A stretch of 64,000 bases of DNA, taken from assembly GCF_029531655.1 (NCBI RefSeq), contig NZ_JANRMI010000002.1:682001-746000 (forward strand). The letters are read 5' to 3'. How positions within the stretch are numbered: position 1 is the stretch's first letter; every line of letters starts with the position of its first letter. The position numbers were made by a program, and so were the translations under genes. Source of the stretch: Bdellovibrio svalbardensis (GTDB taxonomy: Bacteria > Bdellovibrionota > Bdellovibrionia > Bdellovibrionales > Bdellovibrionaceae). The notes beneath the pieces are model-generated. The model made no database searches. It saw nothing but the letters and a program-made list of their open reading frames with translations, and was not told the DNA's origin. Below, one piece after another: positions 36,947 through 45,182 of this stretch.

Positions 36947-37249
36947 TCAATGATCTTTCTGTTTTTTCTTTTCATGAATCACCGAGGAGCGCCCGGCACC
37001 AATGTCTGTGAGGGCTCCGGTCGGTGAGCCCTCAATATCTTCTTTGGTCATGGAAACGGCACGACCTTTTCTGTCAGAGTACCCCGACATCTTTGCATCG
37101 TGCAGGCTGGTTTCACCGTAGTCGATCTGCTCGTCGCGAGGGTCAAAGTCAGGCGGATGTTTGTGTGTGGAGGAGCGTTGCGGTTGTGCTGTGATTTCGC
37201 CTGCGGGTTTGATCTTGCTGCTAGGTTTCCCTATCTGTTCTTTCTTCAT
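36947..37249 (-). CDS. Small hydrophilic hypothetical protein
   Basis: A 100-residue, highly charged and probably disordered protein (HKHPPDFDPRDEQIDYGETS, SMTKEDIEGSPTGALTDIGAG). It has no membrane segment and no recognised domain. A perfect AGGAGG site lies 6 bases before its ATG, so it is very likely translated. Convergent and adjacent genes give no functional hint. Confidence 0.65.
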   Translation of the reverse strand: MKKEQIGKPSSKIKPAGEITAQPQRSSTHKHPPDFDPRDEQIDYGETSLHDAKMSGYSDRKGRAVSMTKEDIEGSPTGALTDIGAGRSSVIHEKKKQKDH

Positions 37250-37472
37250 AGAGGCCTCCTAAAAATGAGAACCAGAACCGCTGCTATCAGTTTAACCCAA
37301 GGGTGAATGGGAGCGCATGTTGTATCTGCTCACAGCATCAAGACAAGAGTCTGGCTGTTGAAAGTTATTATTCATTTTGCGCATATTCGAATTCTATTTA
37401 TGCGTCTTTTAGAGGGAGGGTGGATTTGCTATTATGAGTCTATCGAAGCAATAACAAATTAAGGAGGCTTCT

Positions 37473-37583
37473 ATGATGCAGTTTTTCTCTTCTCTTAAAG
37501 TAAGAATTTTCCACAACACAACAGTTCAAAGAGATTCGGAACAGAACTCAGCGCTACTGGCTTGCTTAGCAAATATAAACTAA
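37473..37583 (+). CDS. 36-residue ORF with perfect ribosome binding site
   Basis: Reads MMQFFSSLKVRIFHN and continues to CLANIN. AAGGAGG lies 6 bases upstream of the first ATG, the strongest site in the neighbourhood. The N-terminus is hydrophobic and basic (FFSSLKVRIFH) and the rest is polar. It is too short for most gene callers. It lies 125 bases upstream of an XRE regulator. It may be a leader peptide, a toxin or a small regulatory protein. Confidence 0.5.
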   Translation: MMQFFSSLKVRIFHNTTVQRDSEQNSALLACLANIN

Positions 37584-37708
37584 ATAGCTTTATCTAACAA
37601 ATGTACAGTACGCTCCAGAATTGGTTCTTAAAAAACCGAATCAGATTTTAGAATGCTTGTTCCCGCAATAACTTCCTGTTAGTTTTATAAATCTTCGGGA
37701 GTAACAGC

Positions 37709-37987
37709 ATGGGCGAAAAGTTAAGTAAGCTAGCAAGTTTTCTAAAAGAAGGCCGCCTTAAAGCGGGTCTCTCTCAAAAAGAAGTTTCTGAATATCTTAA
37801 ATACGACACACCACAATTTGTATCTAACTGGGAGCGCGGAATTGCCGCTCCACCCATTTCTATTCTTAAAAAGCTAGCGGATCTATATAAGATCTCTTCA
37901 GAGAAATTGTTCGAAGTGGTTTTGGCCGAAGAGATCCGTCTTACTGAAGAAAATCTTCGCAAAAAATTTAAAATGTCCAAGGCTTAG
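37709..37987 (+). CDS. XRE-family helix-turn-helix regulator
   Basis: A 92-residue DNA-binding protein: GRLKAGLSQKEVSEYLKYDT followed by FVSNWERGIAAPPISILKKLADLY is a Cro/C1-type helix-turn-helix at residues 15-68. The basic C-terminal tail ends KKFKMSKA. It has no sensor domain. A GGGAG site precedes its ATG. With the 36-codon ORF upstream, the pair resembles a small regulatory or toxin-antitoxin-like unit, but this is inference. Confidence 0.85.
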   Translation: MGEKLSKLASFLKEGRLKAGLSQKEVSEYLKYDTPQFVSNWERGIAAPPISILKKLADLYKISSEKLFEVVLAEEIRLTEENLRKKFKMSKA

Positions 37988-37997
37988 TCTGCTGAGT

Positions 37998-38026
37998 TAA
38001 GAGGGAGCTGCTCCCTCTTACAGTTT
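37998..38026. terminator. Bidirectional terminator between XRE and GNAT genes
   Basis: TAAGAGGGA / TCCCTCTTA stem with a 5-nt loop, followed rightward by CAGTTTTTT. It overlaps the end of the leftward GNAT gene. Confidence 0.8.
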
Positions 38027-38482
38027 TTTCGTCATTTCGACCTGTTGAGGTTTGAATCCCATCTTAATATTAAATTCGATCATGTCCTGGTTGCTATAGA
38101 AGACTCCCGTGATCATCATCACAGCGCCATTCTTCTTCGCCCATTGTTCGCCCAAACGCTTGAGCTCCTTGCCTATGCCTTGTTCGCGGTGGTCGCCAGA
38201 AACCCACAGGGAATGAATATGTGCGACTTTCTCGCCCTGTCTGTCGGAAAGAGCCACCCAGTGCATTCCGATGATTTCACCTTCAGCGGTTTTAGCAAAG
38301 AGCATTAAGAGATCCTTGTTCTCGGCAGAGTTTCGAAGGAACTTACACCAGTTTTGAATTCTTTCTTCTGTGACCCGATAAGTGGGATCCCAGTTCAGGG
38401 GTGCACTTTCGTGAATTTGTGCGGCTCGATATATTTCACTGGGTTTCTGAAAGTTTAAAGTGCTGTAAGTGATGTTTTGCAT
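38018..38482 (-). CDS. GNAT acetyltransferase
   Basis: A 154-residue N-acetyltransferase. The acetyl-CoA site is visible as HIHSLWVSGDHREQGIGKELKR (motif A, R-x-x-G-I-G), with the following EQWAKKNGAVMMITGVFYSNQDMIEFNIKMGF (motif B) ending in the typical Y/F-x-K-x-G-F segment. Substrate is unknown. Not near any biosynthetic partner. Confidence 0.87.
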   Translation of the reverse strand: MQNITYSTLNFQKPSEIYRAAQIHESAPLNWDPTYRVTEERIQNWCKFLRNSAENKDLLMLFAKTAEGEIIGMHWVALSDRQGEKVAHIHSLWVSGDHREQGIGKELKRLGEQWAKKNGAVMMITGVFYSNQDMIEFNIKMGFKPQQVEMTKKL

Positions 38483-38565
38483 GGGCGCACTTTACAAGAG
38501 CCACTGCTGATAGCAACGGAAAAGGCACTTTGACTCTATCAGGGGCGGGCAGTTAGGATGCGATT

Positions 38566-39030
38566 GTGAAAATTGCATACACTAAAGACGAAATTAAAGT
38601 TACCGGCCGCGCGATGAAGAGTCTTATTCCAGATCTTCTGTTTAGTTTGATTTTTATTACTATGGGAGGTCTGGCGATCGACGTCGTTCCTGAGTATAAG
38701 ATCTTAGCTGGCTTTCTGATGATATTTTTCTTTTTCGCCTTTGCGCGAAGTTTGTTTCATCACTTCTCATCTTCGATCACGATCACCTCAAGCACCTTTG
38801 AGCTTCGTCACTTTGGAAGAGTCTTTAAGGCGCAAGGGGAGCCTGTCAGAGTCATTTTCCCTTATATCCGACCGAAAGATTATGATTTTGGCGTGAGCGC
38901 ATGTTTTGTGATCGGGGAGAATCGTGGGTGGACCTCTTTTGCGAACGTAGATGATTTCGTTAAGTTCATCCAGCAAGCTCAAGACTTGTATGAAAACATA
39001 GAGATCGAAGACGCCACAGCGAATATGTAA
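38566..39030 (+). CDS. Hypothetical two-helix membrane protein
   Basis: A 154-residue protein, unrecognised. Two adjacent membrane helices (LLFSLIFITMGGLAIDVVP and ILAGFLMIFFFFAFARSLF) at residues 24-70 are followed by a compact beta-rich cytoplasmic domain resembling a PH-like fold (ITSSTFELRHFGRVFKAQGEPVRV). The island protein at 58,998 has a similar layout and the phrase GEPVRI. Start GTG. Confidence 0.6.
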   Translation: MKIAYTKDEIKVTGRAMKSLIPDLLFSLIFITMGGLAIDVVPEYKILAGFLMIFFFFAFARSLFHHFSSSITITSSTFELRHFGRVFKAQGEPVRVIFPYIRPKDYDFGVSACFVIGENRGWTSFANVDDFVKFIQQAQDLYENIEIEDATANM

Positions 39031-39132
39031 GATTGCTGCCACTATATGAGGCAAGTTGCTGATCTTGCTTGTAAAGCTCGCATGATACAAGGTGGCATAA
39101 AAAGAGAATCCGAAAATAAACAGAAGGAAAGG

Positions 39133-39159
39133 TTGACCCCACCCCCTTACTTCTATACA
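39133..39159 (+). promoter_or_regulatory. Candidate promoter of the initiator tRNA
   Basis: TTGACC (-35) and TATACA (-10) are separated by 15 bases, slightly short. The -10 ends 25 bases before the mature tRNA start, leaving a short 5' leader. Confidence 0.4.
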
Positions 39160-39184
39160 ACTGAATCCTCTGAACAAACTCTGT

Positions 39185-39261
<77 letters not shown>

Positions 39262-39291
39262 ATTTTCTCGACGGATTTGTTAAAGAATATC

Positions 39292-39326
39292 AAAGGGTTA
39301 TCGCTGAAAGGCAATAACCCTTTTTT
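39292..39326 (+). terminator. Terminator downstream of tRNA-fMet
   Basis: AAAGGGTTAT / ATAACCCTTT stem with a 12-nt loop and six Ts. It also serves as a barrier before the convergent integrase gene. Confidence 0.85.
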
Positions 39327-39414
39327 CATTCTAAAACCATCAAAATTCGGAAAAGGGTCCACAAAGGGTCCACCAACTATCGAACAAATACGAGCTCAAA
39401 CGAAATGAAAAAGA

Positions 39415-40584
39415 TTATCTTGCACAAGAGATGTCATGATCTTCAGGGTTAACTACTAACTTGAGATCAGCATATTTTTCTGCAGGAATAATCTGAAATT
39501 CCTTTGATACTTTTTCGACCGCATCGCTGAGCAGGTGTGAGTAGTTCATTGTTGTTTGAATATTTGCATGCCCGGCAATTTCTTTAACTGTTTTGATATC
39601 AACTTTTTTAGAAATCAAAAGAGTGATCGCCGTATGGCGCAGGTCATGGAAGCGAATTGTCTTTCCGCCCCAGGCCCTGATATCTTGTTTAAATCTTCGG
39701 GCGATGAAATTTTCATGACAAATGGGGAGCCCAGTTTCGGTAGAAAAAACTAAGTCATCCATGGCAATCGTATTACTCATACACCAAACCTTCAGTTCTT
39801 CGCGAAGGTGATCGTTGCAGGGGACATCTCGACCTTTGCCACTTTTAGTTTGTGCGAGCTCCTGAGAAACTCGATTAAACTGACGGCAAACTGAGATAAT
39901 TCCACGGGTCGAATTAATATCGCAGCGCTTTAAGCCCCATATTTCACCAGCACGCATGCCGGTATTGATGGCGAGTAGGTAGACGATAAAGATCCAGCGA
40001 TCCTTTGTGTGTCGAGGGTACTTTTGGTCGATATGCCGAAGAAAGTGCCTGGCTTCACCTTCAGTTAAAAACTTCATTTCAAGAAAAGTTTTCTTCATTT
40101 TGGTAAAGCCTTGAGCTGGATGAAAGGGAATTCTTCTGTGTTTCACGGAATGATTCAAAACTGCCATTAAGATTTCTGTCTTCCTATTGCAGGTTGAGGG
40201 AGCCAGGCCCTTTTTGAATTCAGCTTGTTGGTACTTAGAGAGAAACTCCGGAGTCATCTTTTCGATCGGCAAATTTGGAAAAACTTTGATAAAGGATGAA
40301 ACAACTTCTTTCGCCTTAACTTTGTGGCCGGGGGAGAACTTTGAATCTGCATCCTCGAGCCAGTAAGTGGATTCACTATTAAATGTGCGATCTTTAAAGG
40401 TGATGCTTGGGAAGGGGTTCTCAGCTAATTCTTGTTTCTTTTTCTCAAATTCCAATAGAAACTTTTCGGCGTCGATTTTTCGATCAAAAATCTTTTTTAG
40501 TCGCTTGGATCCGCGTCCGTTTTCATAGACACGAACTTCCCAGCGAACTTCGCCGTTTTTAGTTGTAATTCTTTTTGCTGACAT
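39415..40584 (-). CDS. int: Tyrosine site-specific integrase
   Basis: A 389-residue tyrosine recombinase. An N-terminal AP2-like arm-binding part (KNGEVRWEVRVYENGRGSKR) and a SAM-like core-binding domain (about 80-165) precede the catalytic domain. That domain contains Arg in NTGMRAGEIWGL, HxxR in RFHDLRHTAITLL, His in AGHANIQT and the Tyr nucleophile in TMNYSHLL. It points toward the tRNA from 150 bases away, as expected for integration into the tRNA 3' end. The next gene upstream is excisionase-like. Confidence 0.95.
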   Translation of the reverse strand: MSAKRITTKNGEVRWEVRVYENGRGSKRLKKIFDRKIDAEKFLLEFEKKKQELAENPFPSITFKDRTFNSESTYWLEDADSKFSPGHKVKAKEVVSSFIKVFPNLPIEKMTPEFLSKYQQAEFKKGLAPSTCNRKTEILMAVLNHSVKHRRIPFHPAQGFTKMKKTFLEMKFLTEGEARHFLRHIDQKYPRHTKDRWIFIVYLLAINTGMRAGEIWGLKRCDINSTRGIISVCRQFNRVSQELAQTKSGKGRDVPCNDHLREELKVWCMSNTIAMDDLVFSTETGLPICHENFIARRFKQDIRAWGGKTIRFHDLRHTAITLLISKKVDIKTVKEIAGHANIQTTMNYSHLLSDAVEKVSKEFQIIPAEKYADLKLVVNPEDHDISCAR

Positions 40585-40601
40585 GAAGTCTCCTTAATTC
40601 G

Positions 40602-40856
40602 CTACGGGCAATAAATTCCGTTTTGCGAAAAAATCCACTTTCTTAAAATGTCAGTTCGGATAAATAGTCTTCGATTTAACTTCACAAAGAGTTCGCGCGG
40701 AACGCCTCGGAGTGCGCCTCTATATTTCCAATCATAAATGGTTTTAATAGAGATGCCGAGAAGTTCGCAAACTTCATTGGGAGTTAATAGTGCTTTTAGG
40801 TTTTCAAAGAGCGAAAAGCGTTCGGATTCAGCTCCAGGAGCTGGGTTCATGGTCAT
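40602..40856 (-). CDS. Excisionase-like MerR/AlpA helix-turn-helix protein
   Basis: An 84-residue DNA-binding protein with the helix-turn-helix LLTPNEVCELLGISIKTIYDWKYRGALRG followed by the wing FVKLNRRLFIRTDILRKWI, the standard pattern of AlpA/Xis-like directionality factors (HTH_17). It lies 17 bases upstream of the integrase on the same strand, so they are co-transcribed and probably control excision together. Confidence 0.82.
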   Translation of the reverse strand: MTMNPAPGAESERFSLFENLKALLTPNEVCELLGISIKTIYDWKYRGALRGVPRELFVKLNRRLFIRTDILRKWIFSQNGIYCP

Positions 40857-40927
40857 GGTAATACCTCTGTATTTTTAAGCAAATAGTTTGTAATTAAGGG
40901 TGGAAATCGACGGAGTGCGCGATTTCA

Positions 40928-41305
40928 CTATCGTAAAAGGGTTTCTCCGCGAAGAAGTTTGCCGATGAATTGATCTAGGGTGATCTTTCCATTTAGCTTT
41001 TGATAATCTTCGTGGGCAATATTCAGTCGGTCTTTTTCGGACAGCGACCTTTCTTGAAGGGCTGTTAAGTGTTCAGGCAGAATGAGTGAGAGCCCAAGGG
41101 AGATGATCTCATGATCCCGAATTTTCTTGCCATGGGTTTTCTTGTTGGCCCGATCACTTAATTGTTGAAGTAGTTTCCCAGTTTCCGGATCGAGTTTCTT
41201 CAAAAGGGATTTCTTCTTCGCTGGGGCAGTCTTTTTGGTTTCTTTGAGCTCTTTCGAGTCTTTAATTGCAGAATTGTCGGCCGGTATGGTTTCAGCATTT
41301 TTCAC
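40928..41305 (-). CDS. Basic hypothetical protein of the element
   Basis: A 125-residue protein with a Lys-rich N-terminus (ELKETKKTAPAKKKSLLKKLD) and a helical, possibly DNA-binding C-terminal half (LLQQLSDRANKKTHGKKIRD...LTLDQFIGKLLRGETLL). The start is GTG with an AGGAGG site. Position, facing the palindromic origin region, would suit an accessory mobilization or repressor protein, but no family is recognised. Confidence 0.55.
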   Translation of the reverse strand: MKNAETIPADNSAIKDSKELKETKKTAPAKKKSLLKKLDPETGKLLQQLSDRANKKTHGKKIRDHEIISLGLSLILPEHLTALQERSLSEKDRLNIAHEDYQKLNGKITLDQFIGKLLRGETLLR

Positions 41306-41530
41306 GTATCCTCCTAGTGGTTGTGAATAATTTCTGCTGAACCTTTAAGCAATGCGTTGGCCAATTTAAAATCAGTCTAAATCGATGAACACCGAAAGTG
41401 CGGACGAAAGAGCGGCCAATGCACGGATGTAAGATACCGTTCGTAATTGTCCGATGTATCCGAAAAAGCCAACTCAGAAGCGCCAGCCGGTGAATCCGTC
41501 CAGGCACCCGGTTTGCGGGTGTACTATTTC

Positions 41531-41694
41531 CGGACCCACTCCCAAGTTCCTAAGTAAATCCAAACCTCTGGCTCCCGTCCGGTCTGCTGGCTGCTGTAAA
41601 CCACCCACTCCCTACGAGATTGGGTGGTTTACAGCAGCCAGCAGACCAGACGGTATCGCAGTAGGGGAACAATATAAACTTGGGAGTGGGTCCG
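41531..41694. repeat. Nested 164-bp palindrome: oriT / replication-origin candidate
   Basis: Two nested inverted repeats. The outer arms are 18 bp and perfect: 41531-41548 (CGGACCCACTCCCAAGTT) and 41677-41694. The inner arms are 27 bp and perfect: 41581-41607 and 41621-41647, with a 13-nt loop. They extend by five more pairs beyond one mismatch. A small hairpin (CACCCG / CGGGTG) precedes it at 41505-41521. The structure separates leftward integration genes from rightward mobilization genes, the usual place of an oriT or origin. Confidence 0.8.
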
Positions 41695-41742
41695 AAATTT
41701 CATTTTCTATTTTTATTCAGAAATGGGGAGGGTTGGGTGGGG

Positions 41743-42504
41743 ATGCAATTAGAAATAAAGGATTTACTTTCAGTAAATCCAAAAACAACAAAATCTCGAG
41801 CAGTTATTTTATCTGATCGAGATTTAACAATATTAGAATTTCTCTTAGATATGAAATTCGCATCGCTCAAAGATATCTTTGAGCGATTTTTTTCAGTCAC
41901 CCTTCAGGGTGAGCCCGCGAGAAGCAACGAGTGGGCAATTAGACGCCTTCAGCAGTTGGAGAAGGCACAGTTAGTTAAGTCTGTTCATTCCTTTTCAGAA
42001 AGAAGGCGTTATTTTATAGCGACTTTAAAGGCATATAGGGCTGTTACGGACCGTAAGCCTATGGGTTTTGTTTCGAAACCTTTGCAGACGATTGATTTGA
42101 AAACCTTCTTGCATGACAAGATGGTTTTAGAGTCGAGAATTATACTTGAGAATCAGAGAGCGGCGACTTGCTGGGTCTCTGATAGGAAGCTTCGAAGCAG
42201 TGCAGAGTTGGCTGGAGGGCTTTCGAAGAAGTATATTCCTGATGGTATTTATACCGAAGACAATATCAAAACCGCGATTGAGATTGAAATCGCGGTTAAA
42301 TCCAAAGTGAGATATCAAGACAAGATCAAAAAGTACGTGCAATTAATGCGTTCACAGGATGTGAAACATAAGACTTTTGATCGTGTGCTTTTCGTCTGCG
42401 CAAAAGACAATATCTTCGAATTTCTTTCGAAGGAGACAAAGATTTACGGGGATCTTTTTGAAGTAAATCATTTTAATGACTTCTTCAAAATAGATTATCC
42501 GTAG
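41743..42504 (+). CDS. Replication-relaxation-family protein (first copy)
   Basis: A 253-residue protein resembling the replication-relaxation (PF13814) family found on plasmids and mobile elements. The N-terminal winged-helix-like part (LSDRDLTILEFLLDMKFASLKDIFERFF) is followed by a nuclease-like core with D-G-x(n)-E-x-E/K spacing (KKYIPDGIYTEDN, AIEIEIAVKSKVRYQDKIK). The D..E.E..K arrangement resembles a restriction-endonuclease-like site. ATG 41743 follows a G-rich ribosome binding site. Directly downstream of the palindrome. Confidence 0.7.
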   Translation: MQLEIKDLLSVNPKTTKSRAVILSDRDLTILEFLLDMKFASLKDIFERFFSVTLQGEPARSNEWAIRRLQQLEKAQLVKSVHSFSERRRYFIATLKAYRAVTDRKPMGFVSKPLQTIDLKTFLHDKMVLESRIILENQRAATCWVSDRKLRSSAELAGGLSKKYIPDGIYTEDNIKTAIEIEIAVKSKVRYQDKIKKYVQLMRSQDVKHKTFDRVLFVCAKDNIFEFLSKETKIYGDLFEVNHFNDFFKIDYP

Positions 42505-42638
42505 TCCGCATCATTCGGCCACGGTCGAATATTCATCCCTTTCTATTTGGTTTCTAAGAGTGCTCTGTACCTTGCATCTTAAGGCAGTCAACTAAAACCA
42601 AAAACACACTCTTTCAGAGTGAGAAAAGGACAATTTAA

Positions 42639-43382
42639 GTGACAAAAACATATGCATTTCCAAAGCGTGAACCACAACTGCCGCTAGAGAAGTTGTTATC
42701 AATGAACGAATTGGAAATCACAAAGTACGTTTTGGAAATGCGCTATCTGACGCTCGGACAAATCATCACAAGGTTTTATGATGAGGGAAGAGTGGAGGAG
42801 AGTGTTCGTAAGCTTTTGAATTTGCAAATTCTAAAGTGTAAGGACGAAACATTGAATGAGCAGTCCTTGTTTTTAGCTACTCTGAAAGGATTTGAATTGG
42901 TACAGGCGGAGTGGAAGGATAAGAAAATTCCGCAGGTCACTAAGTCAGTAATGCCAGGTAGACTGAATCATGATTTGCTGCTCAATGATCTACGTATCCG
43001 ATTTGAACAGTTGAATTACTTAAAGCAATGGGCTTCAGAGCAATCATTAAAAGAGGTGCCTTTGTTTTTGAGAGAGTTTCAAAACATGCCGGATGCTTGT
43101 TGTAAGAAGAAAAACGATAAGAGTTATTTCTTAGAGTTAGAAGTAGCAATGAAGAATGCAAAGGCATACCGAGATCGTATCGAGACATACCTGAAAGTCT
43201 TGCAGCATCCAGATATGAAGGGCGCAGGGATTGAAGGAGTCATTTTCTTTTGTACTGATGACAAAGTTGTAGAAGTCATCAAAAAGCAAATCCCTAAGGA
43301 AGCTAAAGGGATTTCAGTGATGCCTTATTATAAGTACTTTGCAAATAAGGACGAAGAACCAAGATCGGTTACGGTGCATTAA
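42639..43382 (+). CDS. Replication-relaxation-family protein (second copy)
   Basis: A 247-residue paralogue of the previous gene with the same layout: winged-helix start (LLSMNELEITKYVLEMRYLTLGQIITRFY), then MPDACCKKKNDKSYFLELEVAMKNAKAYRDRIETYLKVL, where the Asp, E-x-E and Lys positions match the first copy. GTG start with a GAGAAAAGGA site. Only one base separates its stop from the ATPase start, so they form one operon. The pairing of two divergent copies suggests a heterodimer. Confidence 0.68.
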   Translation: MTKTYAFPKREPQLPLEKLLSMNELEITKYVLEMRYLTLGQIITRFYDEGRVEESVRKLLNLQILKCKDETLNEQSLFLATLKGFELVQAEWKDKKIPQVTKSVMPGRLNHDLLLNDLRIRFEQLNYLKQWASEQSLKEVPLFLREFQNMPDACCKKKNDKSYFLELEVAMKNAKAYRDRIETYLKVLQHPDMKGAGIEGVIFFCTDDKVVEVIKKQIPKEAKGISVMPYYKYFANKDEEPRSVTVH

Positions 43383-43383
43383 T

Positions 43384-44715
43384 ATGTTAAATTTAGAAAT
43401 TCTAAAGCGAGACCTTAGTTCCCTCCTAGGGTTTAGCCCTAAAGAGCCCAATATTCAAATTGGTAGGATAGCGGGCTCTTTCTTTCAAAATGAAAAACTC
43501 ACTGACAGTGAACTCAATCACCATGTCCATATTGTGGGGGCTAGCGGTTTTGGTAAGACCGTTTTGCTTACAAAAATCATGAAAAGCAGACTTACCCGCG
43601 GGCAGGGGTTGCTTTGGATAGATCTAAAAGGCGATGTCGACACGATTCAGGAGATGATCAAAACGGTAAAGGAAAGTGGCCGAGGGAAGGATCTTAAGAT
43701 CTTTTCAATTTCTCATCCAGAGCTTACGGGGTCATATAACTTACTGCAAAATGGGGATGCGACGGAATTAAGAGATAAACTTATGGGGAGCTTTGAGTGG
43801 AGTAATGAGTTTTATAAGGATCAGGCAGCAAGCTATTTGCTAAAACTGTTCATGGGACTTACTTGGCTCAGAGAACATCAGCAATACAGGTTTGATTTAG
43901 CTACAGTTCTAGAATCCATTACGAACCCAGAATTTGTGGAGGAATTGTGCTTAAAGATTCCAGAAAGCGCGCTGCAAATTAAAAGACTGATGGAGGATTT
44001 GTATTCCTACATCAATAACAAAACAAGCTATGAGAACCTTTCGGGGTTACGGGCGCATTTAGAAAGTTTAGTGCTTTCAAATTTCGGTAAGTTCCTGAAG
44101 GAATCTCCAGACGGGATTAACCTATTTCAAGCCGTAAAAAACCAACAGGTGGCTTTTATCTTTTTGGATTCAAGAAGGTATAAGGCAACAGCTAAGGCGA
44201 TTGGTAGACTTATCGTTCAAGATATCATTGCGACTTCAGCGAGGATTGATGCGGAGATTCCAAAATCTAAGCGGAAACCCTTTGTTTGTTTTATTGACGA
44301 GTTTGCAGATTTAGCGACGCCGGATTTTATTAGCTTCCCCGATAGGGCTAGAAGTTCAAAAATGTCCTTGGTTCTATCGCACCAGGAAATTGCCGATCTT
44401 AAAGCGGTGGATGAGAACTTTGCTACAAGGCTTACTGCGAATATGGCAACGCTGTACGCCTTTTTGCAATCAAACCCAGATAGTGCGGAGGCGATTGCAA
44501 GTAGAGGAGGGACGAAGTCGGTGTTGAGGGCGACGGAAAAGACCAAGAGGATGTTATTTTGGGATGTGCCGACGGGGGAAAAGTCTTTACGACAGACGGA
44601 AGAATTTAACATTCATCCAAACACCATCAAGTCGCTCGGGGTGGGGGAGTGTGTGGTTATTAAGAAATATCCTAGAGCCGTGGCCTATAAAGTCCGCGTC
44701 AACCCCGAGGTTTAG
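43384..44715 (+). CDS. VirD4/TraD-like coupling ATPase (no membrane anchor)
   Basis: A 443-residue FtsK/HerA-superfamily ATPase with Walker A GASGFGKT (HVHIVGASGFGKTVLL), the LLWIDLKGD strand and Walker B VCFIDEFADLAT. LVLSHQEIADL and the Arg in ATRLTANMATL complete the motor. Type IV coupling proteins carry DNA to the secretion pore and normally have N-terminal helices; none is seen here, so this may be a soluble relative. ATG 43384 is 1 base after the previous stop. A palindromic repeat follows its stop. Confidence 0.8.
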   Translation: MLNLEILKRDLSSLLGFSPKEPNIQIGRIAGSFFQNEKLTDSELNHHVHIVGASGFGKTVLLTKIMKSRLTRGQGLLWIDLKGDVDTIQEMIKTVKESGRGKDLKIFSISHPELTGSYNLLQNGDATELRDKLMGSFEWSNEFYKDQAASYLLKLFMGLTWLREHQQYRFDLATVLESITNPEFVEELCLKIPESALQIKRLMEDLYSYINNKTSYENLSGLRAHLESLVLSNFGKFLKESPDGINLFQAVKNQQVAFIFLDSRRYKATAKAIGRLIVQDIIATSARIDAEIPKSKRKPFVCFIDEFADLATPDFISFPDRARSSKMSLVLSHQEIADLKAVDENFATRLTANMATLYAFLQSNPDSAEAIASRGGTKSVLRATEKTKRMLFWDVPTGEKSLRQTEEFNIHPNTIKSLGVGECVVIKKYPRAVAYKVRVNPEV

Positions 44716-44718
44716 GTC

Positions 44719-44832
44719 GGTGAAAAGGGGTCATCTGACTGCGTTGGCGAGAACCTTCCTTCACTGCGACATACTGACCAGTATGCCTCGCTTCGAAAGA
44801 ACCTCTTCGCCTTGCATCTGGTCCCTTTTGAC
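44719..44832 (+). repeat. 115-bp palindrome, copy A
   Basis: Ends GGTGAAAAGGGG / CCCTTTTGACC, internal TGACTGCGTTGG, apical ATACTGACCAGTAT, then CTTGCATCTG. The whole unit can fold as one long imperfect stem. It lies directly after the coupling ATPase stop and 39 bases before hairpin unit 1. Confidence 0.85.
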
Positions 44833-44870
44833 CAACCTTGGATGTGGATGCCTAAAAATTAAAAGTTAAC

Positions 44871-44980
44871 CTATCGAAAAAAAAGTAATCCTGTCTGAAA
44901 TGACGGGGTTGAATGTCATTGAACCCGATCTACATATGGTCATGCTCAAGGCCTTGAGTATGATCATATCGCCAACAACC
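44871..44980 (+). repeat. Hairpin unit 1 (TATCG...TATCGCCAACA)
   Basis: Starts CTATCGAAAA, has an inner stem GGGTT / AACCC, then CCCGATCTAC, then the long hairpin ATATGGTCATGCTCAA GGCC TTGAGTATGATCATAT (one mispair), and ends CGCCAACAACC. Confidence 0.85.
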
Positions 44981-45182
44981 TTTTGTATTGGAAGTCTGAG
45001 ATTAAATAAACGGGTTCTGGCTTTTAAGCATTTGGTTTTATTCAAACTAAGCAATATGTTTTTCCAGGAAACCTAAATGTTGAAGGGTGCCTTTTTTGCA
45101 TTCCGGACCTTTGTCAATGAACAGTCTAGAATTCTTTAGCCAAGAGTACGCATTATTCTGTGAGAATGTATAATTTTAATTG

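Larger units (their letters stand above)
39262..44715. mobile_element. Integrative element core next to tRNA-fMet (right end not seen)
   Basis: Integrase, excisionase-like gene, large palindromic origin candidate, two replication-relaxation-type genes and a coupling-protein-like ATPase are packed in 5.4 kb directly downstream of the tRNA 3' end. This is the typical head of an integrative and mobilizable element. No relaxase or mating-pore genes are present, so it would depend on a helper or use an unusual relaxase. I found no second copy of the tRNA 3' end, so the element may extend past 64,000 or its far end may be lost. Confidence 0.7.
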
